Positions 1-10,510 of a stretch of DNA of 64,000 bases are shown here, one piece after another. A model generated the notes under the pieces. The model saw only the letters and a list, made by a program, of their open reading frames with translations. It ran no database searches and had not been told where the DNA came from. A program made the translations under genes and the position numbers. The stretch spans positions 10,197,564-10,261,563 of the forward strand of contig CM064545.1 of the NCBI GenBank assembly GCA_032716605.1, given 5' to 3'. Origin of the DNA: Paralithodes platypus (taxonomy: Eukaryota > Arthropoda > Malacostraca > Decapoda > Lithodidae). The stretch's first letter is position 1. Every line of letters starts with the position of its first letter.

Positions 1-70
1 CCGCCCTGGCGATCCTAGCGAGTCACTGTAGAACAAGCCATGCGGTTCTAACAGAGTGGTTAACGTCACA
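1..70 (-). repeat. 3' LTR of Gypsy-1, cut by window edge
   Basis: These bases match 6040-6109, the outer end of the complete LTR. On the minus strand the copy starts with TGTGACGTTAACC. Only its first 70 bases are inside the window. Confidence 0.9.
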
Positions 71-86
71 CTCCCCCCAAGATTTT
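71..86 (-). other. Polypurine tract of Gypsy-1
   Basis: On the minus strand this reads as a purine-rich run ending GGGGGGAG, directly before the TGTGAC start of the 3' LTR. That is where plus-strand DNA synthesis is primed in LTR retroelements. Confidence 0.85.
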
Positions 87-544
87 TCTCAGAGGCCCCA
101 AGGCTCACAAAAATCTGATGGTTAGAACCCATGCTATATCTCCACTTCCCATAACCCAGCGGCAGTAAAATATCTGGCACAGTTCTTCAACAAAACATTT
201 TACAAAATTATAACCCTCCCCAACACAATAGGTTAAATTATATGTAGTTATGCTCCTCAAGAGCGAGCTTCTCTAGCCCAGCATTCTGAGAGGAGTGCAA
301 CTCAGAATTATTGCTATAACATACTGAACAAATTCAACTATCGAAGAAAGAGTTTTTATTTGATTTTTATGTTTTTAATTTGTTTATTTCGGCTGCACTA
401 TAGGGGCAAGCCTAGTTTTTTCTTCTATACCAAATGCTCAACTCCTGCTTTACGACCCAATACGCTGGGCTACAACCGCGAGCCAACAAGCACCAAACGC
501 AAAATAGTATTCAAACTAAAGCAGGAGGCTACCCGTGTGCCAAT

Positions 545-2347
545 CTACCCAGGATCATATACCCTTGAACGACCATCTGCAACCACGTTGTCACAACCGG
601 CAATATGGCGTATGTCCAGGTTATATACCAATAACCTTAGTGACCACCTGGTCAGCCTCATATTCCGATTGTGAAACTGGTCCAAGAACTTGAGAGGGTG
701 ATGATCTGGGTAAACTACAACGACCGGACCATAGGCTGGAACATAGACCTCGAAATGCCCCAGCGCAAGCACAACCGCCAGCAGCTCCTCCTCGACAACA
801 GAGCAGCTCCCCTGGGCCGAATTGTACTTCTCCGAGCAGAAACTAACAGGATGCTCCAGCCCATCATCATCCTTTTCCACAAGGACGGCACCAGCCCCCA
901 CACCACTAGCCTCCGTTGCTAGTTGGAAAGGTAGGCTAAAGTCAGGGGCCCTGAGGATCGGGTGAGTGCACAACAGGTGTTTTACTTCTCTAAACACCTT
1001 CTCACACTCAAGCGCCCATTTGAAGTTCTTATCCTTCCAGTTATCCTGCACCTGAGCTTGACTGTCCCGTTCTCCTTCTCCACCTTGACTGCTAAACGTC
1101 ATCACAGGCACAGTGAGAGGCTCAGGGGGGTGCCTCCCATACTCCTTCATGGGATTAACATGACATAACTGATTGCGCTTCCGTCTGTCTGGAGTGGCTA
1201 CCAAGTAATCCAGGTCTGATAGCTCCTCCACCACCCTATAAGGACCAGCGTACTTCGCGGATAAGGGGTGACCTACAAGGGGCAGTAGAATTAACACCTC
1301 CTGACCCACGTGAAACTCCCTGAGTTCAACCTTGAGGTCGTACCTGTCCTTCCTGAGGGCCTGAGAGCTAGTCAAATTATGGCCAGCCAACTCCAGACTG
1401 CGTAACATCCGTTCTCGACTGTTGAGGACACACTTGAGCATAGAACAAGGTTTTTCTGCGCCCTCCCATACTTCTTCAACCATATGGAGAGGCCCTCTGA
1501 CACGGTGTCCAAAGACGAGCTCATTAGGGCTGAATCCCAAACTCTCTCCAGGTACCTCCCGCACAGCAAACAAAACACATGGCAGGCCAAGATCCCAATC
1601 CTTCCCACTCTCAAAGCAACAACAACGAAACACAGATTTCAAGGCTGAGTGCCATCGCTCTAACACACCCTGGCTCTCCGGATGATACGCAGATGACACA
1701 ACCCCAACAATCACATGCTGCGGCATTGCTTGAACAAAGAGGCTAGAAGTGAAGTTGGGTCCCTGGACTGACTGAATCCCCTGCGGGTAACCATACCGGG
1801 AAAAATACACTAGCAAGCTTCGGACCACCGTCTTCGCCGACCCATTTCTCATAGGGTACGCGTCAGGGTACCTTGTTGCTACATCTCCCGACTGTGCATC
1901 ACTGTCCTCCTTCAACTCTTTCGTCTTTTTAAGCCCATCCTCTGCCCCTTCAGGAACAGTTACTGGGTCTTCTCTATACTCGAAATGTGGTCCTAATAAT
2001 GAGTCCCCGAGAAGGTCCGTTGATACTAAACTCTCAACCGCATCAACTTTCAACCCCTTCTCGGTACCCTTCCTCCGCTGATCTAAAGACTGTTGACCAG
2101 AATGTGACTCCCTGGATGCAGGATCTCCGGTGACAACACACGCCATAGGCTGCACCGGACACTTCTCAAACCACTCCTGCTCCTCCCTACTCACGTCGGC
2201 CGGCTTCTCGGCAACGACCAAGGGTGGAGCCTCAGAAGTAGGTCCCGCAAAGTCGTTGCCGAGAAGGAGGTCGACGCCCCCAACAGGTAACTTCTCCACA
2301 ATTCCTACATCCAGGTCCCGAGTCACACCATCAACTTCCACCTTCAT
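545..2347 (-). CDS. Pol-like polyprotein of Gypsy-1: protease end, partial integrase, RNase H (RT core missing)
   Basis: The 600-residue open frame begins with a protease C-terminus (LLGNDFAG near residue 30). About residues 165-300 are the second half of an integrase core, with YHPESQG holding the catalytic Glu. The expected Asp before QG is Val (SVQGPNF), and the region with the first Asp and the HHCC zinc finger is absent. A GPY-like C-terminal integrase region follows near residue 370. The last ~150 residues are the end of RT plus RNase H (FKWALECEKVF, then ATEAS where ATDAS is usual, then PDHHPL and ADGRSR). No RT YxDD motif is present. Integrase before RNase H is the order of Gmr1-type Gypsy elements; a deletion in such an element, or a rearrangement, would explain it. 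It starts next to the Gag stop in another frame, so either frameshifting or a small indel separates them. Confidence 0.88.
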   Translation of the reverse strand: MKVEVDGVTRDLDVGIVEKLPVGGVDLLLGNDFAGPTSEAPPLVVAEKPADVSREEQEWFEKCPVQPMACVVTGDPASRESHSGQQSLDQRRKGTEKGLKVDAVESLVSTDLLGDSLLGPHFEYREDPVTVPEGAEDGLKKTKELKEDSDAQSGDVATRYPDAYPMRNGSAKTVVRSLLVYFSRYGYPQGIQSVQGPNFTSSLFVQAMPQHVIVGVVSSAYHPESQGVLERWHSALKSVFRCCCFESGKDWDLGLPCVLFAVREVPGESLGFSPNELVFGHRVRGPLHMVEEVWEGAEKPCSMLKCVLNSRERMLRSLELAGHNLTSSQALRKDRYDLKVELREFHVGQEVLILLPLVGHPLSAKYAGPYRVVEELSDLDYLVATPDRRKRNQLCHVNPMKEYGRHPPEPLTVPVMTFSSQGGEGERDSQAQVQDNWKDKNFKWALECEKVFREVKHLLCTHPILRAPDFSLPFQLATEASGVGAGAVLVEKDDDGLEHPVSFCSEKYNSAQGSCSVVEEELLAVVLALGHFEVYVPAYGPVVVVYPDHHPLKFLDQFHNRNMRLTRWSLRLLVYNLDIRHIAGCDNVVADGRSRVYDPG

Positions 2348-2349
2348 TC

Positions 2350-4122
2350 TTACAAGCGGGTATGACCTGTCGCATTAACTCCCTGAACCACAACCACCCG
2401 CGCCGTATTGACAGGTTTACCAGTGAAATTTCTCAACAGTGTTTGCGATGCCCCAGTGTCACGCAAAATTCTCACCTCATGTCTTCTACCCCCCCACTCC
2501 ACACAACCGAGTCCCCTGTGGTCACTAAAGGCATCACGGACAGGGAATAAGCCTTCCGGATCCTTCTGCACTGGCAGTGTATTTACCTCGGAAGAAATGC
2601 CTCTAACAAACTCCGATGTCCTCTTGAACACTCCAATGCCGTGAGCAAAAGACACGGCTGCCGGAGGAGGTCGACTAGGGCACTCATTTGCCTTATGACC
2701 CTCCTGGTGGCACCTAAAACACATAAATCTCGGTTTCGGCTTATACTGTGATGTAAAAGGCCCCTGACTTTTCACATACGGTGTGGTGTTAGGTTTGGCT
2801 TCAGTTTTAGTTTCATGGCTCTTCTGTTTAAATGTGTCATTGTTACGGGGAGGGGGAGGATAACGGTCCCTAGCACTTGCATCGTACTTCTGTGAGGACC
2901 CGCAACCCCGAATCAACGACAGCCGTAGATCAGCCATTTCTGCTGCTTCTACTAGAGTTCTTGGGTTTTTCTCCTTTAAGTTCAAAGTTAGATCACCGCC
3001 CGTGCTCTTAAAGAACTGCTCCAACATCATTAACTGCCTAATTTCATCAAATGTTGTGACCTTCTCAGATCGGAGCCAGTTCCCCATAGCATCGGACAAG
3101 TCCCGGGCGTGTTCCAAAAAGGTGCTATCTCTTCCCTTAGTTACACCCCGGAACTTCAAACGGTACGTTTCTGGTTGCAGTTCGTAAGCCCTCAGGACAG
3201 CCTCCTTGAGATCCTCGTACACAATACATAACTCCAAAGGTAACGCATCGTAGGCTTTAAGACCCTTGCCTATTAATCTAGAGGATACAAGTGCTGCCCA
3301 TTTATTCTCTGGCCACTGGTGTTCCTGACACTTCTTCTCAAAGCGTGTGAAAAATTCTGTTACACCACTCTCATCAAACACCGGAACCAGTTTCAATAAG
3401 TGCGAGAGAGACTGCTCATGAACACGGTTACCAGCCCCAAGTCGCTGTCCCGTTGTCTCTACTCGCGACTTCTCTACGTCCATGTCGGCACAGTACCTAG
3501 TCGACTCGGCTTGGATTTTTGCTAGCTCTATTTGCTGCTGAAGCTCACCTGCCCTTTGTTGCTGCTGAAGCTGAAGCTCAGATACCCTGATAGCCTTTCT
3601 CTCTTCGATCTTAGCTAATTCGAGCTGATACAATAATTCTGGAGTTAACCCTGGAGGAGGTGAAGGTGCTACAATGTTTGAAATTACCGGTGGTCCCCCC
3701 AGGGGCAACCAACCCTGCCAGTCACCACCCAACTGCGGAAGCGTACCCGGGGTCGGCAAACTACTTGGATGGCTGGGAGTCGAGTGTAGGGGAAGCATGG
3801 CCGAAGGGCTCTGAGCACTCAACCCATCTCGCTCACCAGTCACCCTGCCCAGTACACACGTTATCAAGTTATCCTTGGTCATGCTGCTAGTAACCGCATG
3901 ACCGATAGCTGTGGCCAGGCATTGAAGACCGTACCGATCCATACCCTCAAGCCGCTCGGCAGTAACAGGCCATTGCAAAAATATCCTAGCATCCTCCTCA
4001 CAGTTCACCCGATTAACCGTTTCATCATGCTGCTGTTCCTCAGTTTCGACATTACGTACTGTGTCTCCATTCTCCTCTGATCCGGTATAAGACATGATGC
4101 TCACAAAAATTTCCCACCTCAA
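2350..4122 (-). CDS. Gag polyprotein of Gypsy-1 with zinc knuckle and start of protease
   Basis: This is a 590-residue ORF. The likely true start is the Met at 4095 (MSYTGSEENGD), because the preceding nine residues fall in the leader. A Gln-rich stretch near residues 185-215 looks like a coiled coil. The middle part resembles a Gypsy capsid domain. A CX2CX4HX4C zinc knuckle (CFRCHQEGHKANEC) sits at about residues 468-481, as expected for RNA binding by nucleocapsid. Near residue 555 the motif RDTGAS is the active-site loop of a retropepsin, so protease begins in this ORF and ends in the next. It stops three bases before the Pol-like ORF begins. Confidence 0.92.
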   Translation of the reverse strand: MRWEIFVSIMSYTGSEENGDTVRNVETEEQQHDETVNRVNCEEDARIFLQWPVTAERLEGMDRYGLQCLATAIGHAVTSSMTKDNLITCVLGRVTGERDGLSAQSPSAMLPLHSTPSHPSSLPTPGTLPQLGGDWQGWLPLGGPPVISNIVAPSPPPGLTPELLYQLELAKIEERKAIRVSELQLQQQQRAGELQQQIELAKIQAESTRYCADMDVEKSRVETTGQRLGAGNRVHEQSLSHLLKLVPVFDESGVTEFFTRFEKKCQEHQWPENKWAALVSSRLIGKGLKAYDALPLELCIVYEDLKEAVLRAYELQPETYRLKFRGVTKGRDSTFLEHARDLSDAMGNWLRSEKVTTFDEIRQLMMLEQFFKSTGGDLTLNLKEKNPRTLVEAAEMADLRLSLIRGCGSSQKYDASARDRYPPPPRNNDTFKQKSHETKTEAKPNTTPYVKSQGPFTSQYKPKPRFMCFRCHQEGHKANECPSRPPPAAVSFAHGIGVFKRTSEFVRGISSEVNTLPVQKDPEGLFPVRDAFSDHRGLGCVEWGGRRHEVRILRDTGASQTLLRNFTGKPVNTARVVVVQGVNATGHTRL

Positions 4123-4294
4123 TATTCTGAAAAGAAGTACCCCAAACTCTTATACCTCAATATACACACACAAATTCTCGGAAATACTCAAGGGCAATAC
4201 TATGTTGCAAAACAAAATATTATTCTTGCTGATCCCCGCAAAATATTCTCCAAAACAACAAATGTTCCCTGCTAATAAATGTAGGTTCACCAAA

Positions 4295-4312
4295 TCCTAG
4301 GCAAGGTCGCCA
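4295..4312 (-). other. tRNA primer-binding site of Gypsy-1
   Basis: The minus strand reads TGGCGACCTTGCCTAGGA two bases after the CA end of the 5' LTR. The TGG start matches the CCA end of a tRNA. I cannot name the tRNA with certainty. Confidence 0.75.
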
Positions 4313-5685
4313 TTTGTTACGACTGGGGTTCAAATATATCAGGGCTCTTATTCATTGGACTAGTAATGGCATAAATGTTACAACGGAAAGCGCTAGCTCC
4401 AACCTCTGATGTATATTCCCAGTGAACAAAGAACACAAATACTCTACAGAGTTCTATATGCAATAATAGGCTATCAAACTCTCAATAAATGTGCGTCTAC
4501 TCTAGGCTTAATGTTATGTGAAGACAGCCTATTACTACCTATAACCGAAGGTGCTTGGTTATGGTATGCAAAGTAAGGTGGTAAGAGAAGTTACAGCTTA
4601 CGTTACTTTAATCAATAAATGTCAGGCACTCCTGCATTAAAGAAAGTGCACTAAAGTCCTTCAACACCAACAAGGAATCTTCTTTAAATGTTAGATGCTA
4701 TAAAGATGCTCGTATCGGAAATGGAACCCAAAAAGGCAGGCAGCGGAACAATGCTCGTGCAGGCTATGCACATAAAAAGGCAGAATATATAATGCAGTCA
4801 GGGCCAAGAATATCCTAAACGCTACAACAATAATAATCGCCACGACAATGCAGTATTCCTATCAACAAAAAGAGCCTAAGTCGTTTGTGTCTCCATACAT
4901 CAAACTAGGCTGCGAAATGCTTGTGTAATCATAAATGGGTATGCATAAAAAGAGTAATTGGATTAATATACTTAATGTCTACTATGATTGATGAAGTCTA
5001 GCTAGAGTCAATGATACGAGATACTGGTGCGCATGGCATGCCGCATAGCCTAGTGCAAATCTCAAGTCTGTGCGTCAAATATTACGTTATAGGGAAGGGT
5101 AGCTCTCTTGAGAAACCTTAATACCGAAGTATTAAGCGTTCTCCTGGCGTACCTCAAAGACAAACAATCGAGACTAGAACAGGGCAGAATGGTACAGGCA
5201 AAAAGCCCTCATTCGTGCATGCTCTACTCTCAATGGCACACAGACTAGAATTTACCCAATCAACTCCAGTTCTCAGGTATGTCGTGCAGCTTTTAACTAA
5301 AGCCAGCACTCATAGGAAACAATACCTTATAATATCAGGCCCCTAGTCTAGCATTATCTAATCCAGCAGAACACTAATACTTATAGGAAGCAGTACTAAA
5401 CAATATGAATGCCAACCAATGCTTCGTGATCAACTTATCTTAACAACTAACATACATGGGTTATATCAGACCTTAACGCACAATACAACTGGCCAGCATG
5501 AAGCTGATTTTGCAGAGTTAACCAGAGGGGGTATAATATTAATAAAAGGTGGTGAAAGATATGGAAAAAGAGAGATGTAGGCAGAGGAAAAGATTCTCAG
5601 GTGAGGAGCGGGAGACAGGTATCAAAGGATAAAGATGAATGCGTTCTAGAAACCAGATCTGAGGGAGAGAGTGGCGAGGAACCAG

Positions 5686-5693
5686 TATATATA
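5686..5693 (-). promoter_or_regulatory. TATA box of the Gypsy-1 LTR
   Basis: TATATATA lies about 415 bases into the LTR, followed downstream on the minus strand by a GC-containing stretch. It is the only TATA motif near a plausible U3/R border. Confidence 0.5.
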
Positions 5694-5811
5694 CCGGGAC
5701 TAGGTCGAGCCGCGTGGGAAAAAAACGGTAACAAGTCCTCTAGCCACTAGCAAGGGAGCTAGCAGCATGGTAAGGACCTCTCTCAACCAACCCCCACGAG
5801 GCAGCCAGCCG

Positions 5812-5819
5812 TGACGTCA
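5812..5819. promoter_or_regulatory. CRE/ATF-type palindrome in the LTR
   Basis: TGACGTCA is a perfect CREB/ATF consensus site, about 120 bases upstream of the TATA box on the minus strand. The motif is seen; its use is inferred. Confidence 0.45.
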
Positions 5820-6109
5820 TCGAGCGGGGCTAAAACACTGCGCGCTCCCTCTCACTCTGTTCTACTCTCTCTCTCTCCCAGATCCCATCATTACTAGTTA
5901 ATGATAAAACATATACTTTACAATTAAATATATAAAGCCTTGACATGGGTGAAAACAAAGAGCCTTTCTGGACTGCCCATGACACAAGCTTTCATATGAA
6001 ATAAAGCACACTCTAATACATAAACTGTAGCCCCATCCACTGCCCTGGCGATCCTAGCGAGTCACTGTAGGACAAGCCATGCGGTTCTAACGGAGTGGTT
6101 AACGTCACA

Positions 6110-7973
6110 ATACGAACTTGTATTTTCTGGCAATGTTCGACGAGCAAGTTTTTTTTGTCTCGTACTATTTTGAGGCTCTTTGGCATTGGACTCGGAAACT
6201 AGATCGAAGGAATGGTGGCGCCCATAACTCATGTCCCAGCTGTTATTATGTTTGGGTCGCTCTGTGCTGTATTAATGTCTGTCAGATGTTGTATAGGGTG
6301 GGTAAGTTTAGGAACATGTTTGTATATCTCACTCAAAAAGAAGAAATCTTGTGTAAATATTGCTGATACCAATTATTGATCAAAACAATTGGTGCCGAGA
6401 CATCACTTATTAGGGCGACTGTACACTTGGATACCATAGTCTCTAGCCCCCTCATAAGAATTTGTGGACCCGCTTTGTTTTTATTTATGCAATTATACTG
6501 TAACAATCAGTATTATGTTTTGGTTAGAACTTGCTTTTTCAAAAATGAGTACATATCATTTTGTAGTTGATGTATAGAAAATAGTATTCATAAATTCGTT
6601 TCCAGAGATATACTTCCATAGTTAGAAATAGGTGAAGTCCAGGAATATTTAAGAGTGGGCTAGAGATTATGGTATCCAAGTGCACCTTAGAACACATATG
6701 TAAACATATTGAATGCCTACAATATATGTCGGTAGTTGAAGCTTCGGCAGGCAAATAATGTTAAGTAATTCTTAGAGATATATTTTCCTCGGTCACATCA
6801 CTTAAGGTGATAGTGGCCTGTTTTTGGTCTATTAATTAATGTATTCATATGTATATTAGTTTCATCGCTAGACCTCCATCAAGCTTAGAAGAACACCCCC
6901 TAGATCCCTTTTCAAGATAAATCTGTACATTTTTCGGTAGAACAATGTTCCGGCCAAAGGCCGATTTGTCTTGAAATTACATGCTTGCTATCGCTCGCCA
7001 GGAAAAAATAAACACCTAAATGGCACGAAAGGTCTTAACATTGACAACGAAATTGGGCGAAAGGTATTACAATTTCAACTAATGGGCCGGAACTATGGCC
7101 GGAACATTTTTCTACCGAAAAATGTACAGATTTATCTTGAAAAGGGATCTAGGGGGTGTTCTTCTAAGCTTGATGGAGGTCTAGCGATGAAACTAATATA
7201 TATATGAATACATTAATTAATAGACCAAAAACCGGCCACTATCACCTTAAGTGATGTGACCGAGGAAAATATATCTCTAAGAATTACTTAACATTATTTG
7301 CCTGCCGAAGCTTCAACTACCGACATATATTGTAGACATTCAATATGTTTACATATGTGTTCTAAGGTGCACTTGGATACCATAATCTCTAGCCCACTCT
7401 TAACTATTCCTGGACTTCACCTATTTCTAACTATGGAAGTATAATTTAGTATATCTCTGGAAACGAATTTATGAATACTAGTTTCTATACATCAATATTA
7501 TATATAATTATATATTATATACATTATACATTATATATAATAATTTTTGAAAAGCAAGTTCTAATCAAAAATTAATCCTGATAGTTATAATTGCATAAAT
7601 AAAAACAAAGCGGGTCCACAAATTCTTATGAGTGGGCTAGAGACTATGGTATCCAAGTGTACAGTCGGCCTAATAAGTGATGTCTCGGCACCAATTATGT
7701 TTTGATCAATAATTGGTATCAGCAATATTTACACATGATTTCTTCTTTTTGAGTGAGATATACAAACATGTTCCTACACTTACCCACCCTATTCAACATC
7801 TGACAGACATTAATACAGCACAGTGCGAGCCAAACGTAATAACAACTGGGACATGACTTATTAGCGCCCCCGTTCCTTCTATCTAGTTTCCGAGTCCAAT
7901 CTAAAAGAGCCTCAAAATAGTACGAGAAAAAAAAATTGCTCACCGAACATTGCCGGAAAAATAAAGTTCGTAT
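6110..7973. mobile_element. Long inverted repeat (foldback-like element)
   Basis: The left arm (6110-6955) and right arm (7097-7973) are inverted copies of each other over about 850 bases, separated by a 141-bp spacer. The outer ends read ATACGAACTT on the left and AAGTTCGTAT on the right. The inner ends are GTTCCGGCC and GGCCGGAAC. The right arm has an extra AT-rich stretch (about 7497-7541). Parts of the arm and spacer recur at 8640-8750 and 14110-14435, so this is a dispersed family. The left arm touches the LTR of Gypsy-1, so Gypsy-1 probably landed in the element and its true left end is outside the window. Confidence 0.8.
6118..6366 (+). other. Arm-encoded Cys-rich ORF, copy 1 (function unknown)
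   Basis: The 82-codon ORF in the left arm has Cys-rich text (CPSCYYVW, CCINVC, CKYC). A matching ORF lies on the minus strand in the right arm (7719-7973 and slightly beyond). Both stay open over about 70 shared codons, but several differences change residues, so selection on a protein is not shown. I do not recognise the family. Confidence 0.3.
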
Positions 7974-8048
7974 GACAGTACCTATTGGCCCATAAGGGGA
8001 GATGGGTCGTTTTTTCTGGTCCTCCTTCGTCCTCATGTATAGCCCCAT
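7719..8048 (-). other. Arm-encoded Cys-rich ORF, copy 2
   Basis: This is the mirror copy of the ORF at 6118-6366. Its first ~25 codons lie outside the repeat arm and are unlikely to belong to it. Like copy 1, it reads inward toward the spacer. Confidence 0.3.
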
Positions 8049-8092
8049 CAGTTTTCAGATTTCATGACGTTCGGCTCATTAGTTTGGCGATT

Positions 8093-8522
8093 TTAACCCT
8101 TTCGTTGCAGGTGACGTTCTGGAACGTCCTGGCAAGTTACAGCAATTACCAGGCTTTAAAAGCCTGTAAAAAACATAAAAATCGAGTGTCAGTGGGCGGG
8201 AGCGTGAGGGGCCCACCTCCGACCCTCAGAGCAGCGAGCGGCTCACTGAGGTACACTGTGTCTCGCGCGGGTCTCTCTCTGTGTCTCACAGCAGTGTAGC
8301 CAAGCGAGCGTGTACTACCAAATAGCGTGTTTCCCGCGTTTCACTGGCACCACTGCGGGTGAACCAGACCACGTACGGGGCCCGCTCTGGTCTCATTTTG
8401 AAGCTATTTTCATCTAGTTTTCGGCAGAATACACTTCATTTAATGCAGATGCTTGATTTATCATTCAGGAGTGCCTGAATATGCCCTAAATAGCCCAAAC
8501 ATAGCCGCAGCAAAAGGGTTAA
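8093..8522. mobile_element. TTAA-flanked MITE, copy A (422 bp)
   Basis: TTAA lies at 8093-8096 and 8519-8522. The ends read CCCTTTCGTTGC and, in reverse complement, CCCTTTTGCTGC, which form imperfect terminal inverted repeats. TTAA target duplication plus CCC-starting ends fits a non-autonomous piggyBac-superfamily element; that assignment is inferred. A second copy starts at 8803 and a fragment at 10885. Confidence 0.85.
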
Positions 8523-8639
8523 AGACCTGTCGCTCTATTTCTTTGTCAATATTAAGACTTTTTGTGTTATTTTGGTGTCGACTTGTTCGTGTCTAGCGAT
8601 ATCGAGCCTGTTATTTAAGTGGACCCGGCCCGGACATAT

Positions 8640-8750
8640 TTATATCGAAAAAACGTACAAATTTATCTTGAAGGATATTTTTTTAATTTTTTTATTTTTT
8701 GTTTTTTATTTTTTTAAAGATTGATGGAGGTCTAGGGATGAAACAAAAAA
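8640..8750 (+). repeat. Fragment related to the foldback arm
   Basis: The stretch with TACAAATTTATCTTGAA and TTGATGGAGGTCTAGGGATG matches the inner part of the right arm near 7125-7195, with an A/T-rich insertion between. The rest of 8523-8798 shows nothing else. Confidence 0.6.
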
Positions 8751-9595
8751 CATGATAACAAGATGTAAATATGAGCCAATAAACACACACGTCCCCTCTT
8801 AACACTTTCGTTGCGGGTGACGTTCCGGAACGCCCTGGCAAGTTACAGCAATTTCCAGGCTTTAAAAGCCTGTAAAAACCGTATAAATCGAGTGTCAGTG
8901 GGCGGGAGCATGAGGGCCCAACTCCGACCCTCAGAGCACCGAGCGGCTCACTGATGTTGACTGTGTCTCGCGCGAGTCTCTCTCTGTGTCTCCCAGCAGT
9001 GTAGCCAAGCGAGCGAGTGTTACATAATAGCGGGTTTCCCGCGTTTCACTGGCACCACTGCGGGTGAACCAGACCACGTACGGGGCCCGTTCTGGTGTCA
9101 TTTTGAAGCTATTCTCGCCTAGTGTTCGGCAGAACACACTTCATTTAATGCAGATGCTTGATTTATCATTCAGGAGTACCTGAATATGCCCTAAATACAG
9201 AGCTGGGCACTTTAGCCAACACTTCCGCAAATAGCCAATTCCGCCTTGGCGGAAGTGTAATTTTGTTAGCGAATTAGCGTTGGCGCCAAAATGGCTGCCT
9301 ATTTGCGGGTTTGAAGCTCTGGAAAGTACCTCCATGTTGCAAACCTCGAGTCCGCAAAATAAAAATTCCAGCCGCCAGCCAGCCCTTGGCCGCTCCTGCA
9401 GCTCCAGCCAAAAAAAGTCATGTGACCAAGCCAACTACCTGTGTTCTGGAATCTAGGCCTATACATCGGCTCTTCACGTTTGTTCACTTACTTAGTAGCA
9501 AGCATCGAGCTAACACCTACAACACACAGCAGTCCAAGAGTTCCAACCTGCTAGCAATTCAACTTTGTTTATATTTTCGGCCTATTGAAGTGAAC

Positions 9596-9703
9596 ATGGA
9601 GTCTACCATCATGCCTACCGCAGCTGCCAACAGCATGGGGAGCAGTTCACCACCATCATCCGACAGTGATGCTGCAGAGCATGCAGAAATCGAGGACCTA
9701 TAA
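9596..9703 (+). CDS. Short ORF inside hAT, possibly a first-exon remnant
   Basis: It has 35 codons from ATG to TAA, Ser-rich then acidic (SSSPPSSDSD, HAEIEDL). It could be the N-terminal exon of a lost hAT transposase, since these often start with a low-complexity segment. No BED zinc finger or other domain is visible. Confidence 0.25.
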   Translation: MESTIMPTAAANSMGSSSPPSSDSDAAEHAEIEDL

Positions 9704-9869
9704 GCCACCCCTGGCCCCACCTAGAAACCTTCTATGGGCCTGTAATTACCAAGAAGATGTCTCTGGAGAAGGGCTTTATAACTTTATATTCTAGCCTAAT
9801 TTAAGATTATAAAGTTAGGCTATCGTTAATTTGATTGATAGCCTGTTAATTTTTAACCTAAACTAATGT

Positions 9870-10510
9870 TATTAGGCTACCCTAATCCCATCAAAATGCC
9901 TCAAAGCATGTAGGCCTAGGTTAAGTCTAACTTCTATATAGGCTAGGCTATATAGCCTAGGCATAGGTCTATAATCACTAATCCCATCAAAATGCCTCAA
10001 AGCATGTAGGCTAAATATTGCATGTTCTAACTTCTAAATAATATAGCCTAGGCCTATAGGCTAATTACTAATATAAGTAATTTTATTAGGCTAGTCCTAG
10101 GCTACCCTAATCCTATCAAAATGCTTCAAAGCATGTAGGCTAAATAATATTGCATTTTCTAACTTCTATATATATAGGCTAGCCTAGGTCTAGGCTATAA
10201 TCAGTCAATCATTAATTCCATCAAAATGCCTCAAAGCATATAGGCTAAATATTGCATGTTCTAACTTTTTTATATATATAGCCTAGGTCTAGGCTATAAT
10301 CACTAATTCCATCAAAATACCTCAAAGCATGTAGGCTAAATATTGCATGTTCTAACTTTAATATATAGCCTAGGCCTAGGTCTAGGCTATAATCAGTCAC
10401 TAATTCCATCAAAATGCCTCAAAGCATGTAGGCCTAGGCTAAATATTGCATGTTCTAACTTCTATGTATAGGCCTAGGCCTATAATCACACTCATTTTAT
10501 TAGTGTCAAG
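9870..10510 (+). repeat. Imperfect tandem repeat rich in CCTAGGC, ~95-127 bp units
   Basis: About six units each carry ATCAAAATGCCTCAAAGCAT followed by GTAGGCTAAATATTGCATG and AGGCTAGGCCTA-type stretches. Unit starts are near 9888, 9983, 10110, 10212, 10307 and 10400. It lies wholly inside the hAT element. Confidence 0.75.

Larger units (their letters stand above)
1..6109 (-). mobile_element. Ty3/Gypsy LTR retrotransposon (Gypsy-1), rearranged and probably inactive
   Basis: The element reads right to left: LTR (4315-6109), primer-binding site, Gag ORF, Pol-like ORF, polypurine tract, and the start of the second LTR cut by the window edge (1-70). The first 70 bases of the window repeat the last ~70 bases of the right LTR with only a few differences, which fixes both LTR copies. 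Gag and Pol remain long and open, so the insertion is not very old. Pol lacks the reverse transcriptase core and has changed catalytic residues, so the copy could move only with help from another element. The RNase H segment lies after the integrase segment, which is not the usual Gypsy order. Confidence 0.93.
4315..6109 (-). repeat. 5' LTR of Gypsy-1 (1795 bp)
   Basis: On the minus strand it starts TGTGACGTTA and ends CGTAACA, the usual TG...CA termini with a short imperfect inverted repeat. It carries a TATA box and a cAMP-response-type site at the spacing of a U3 promoter. The same LTR family, diverged, is seen at 62978-64000, and the solo LTR at 35420-38171 shares the TGTTA(C/T)G terminus. 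Confidence 0.92.
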
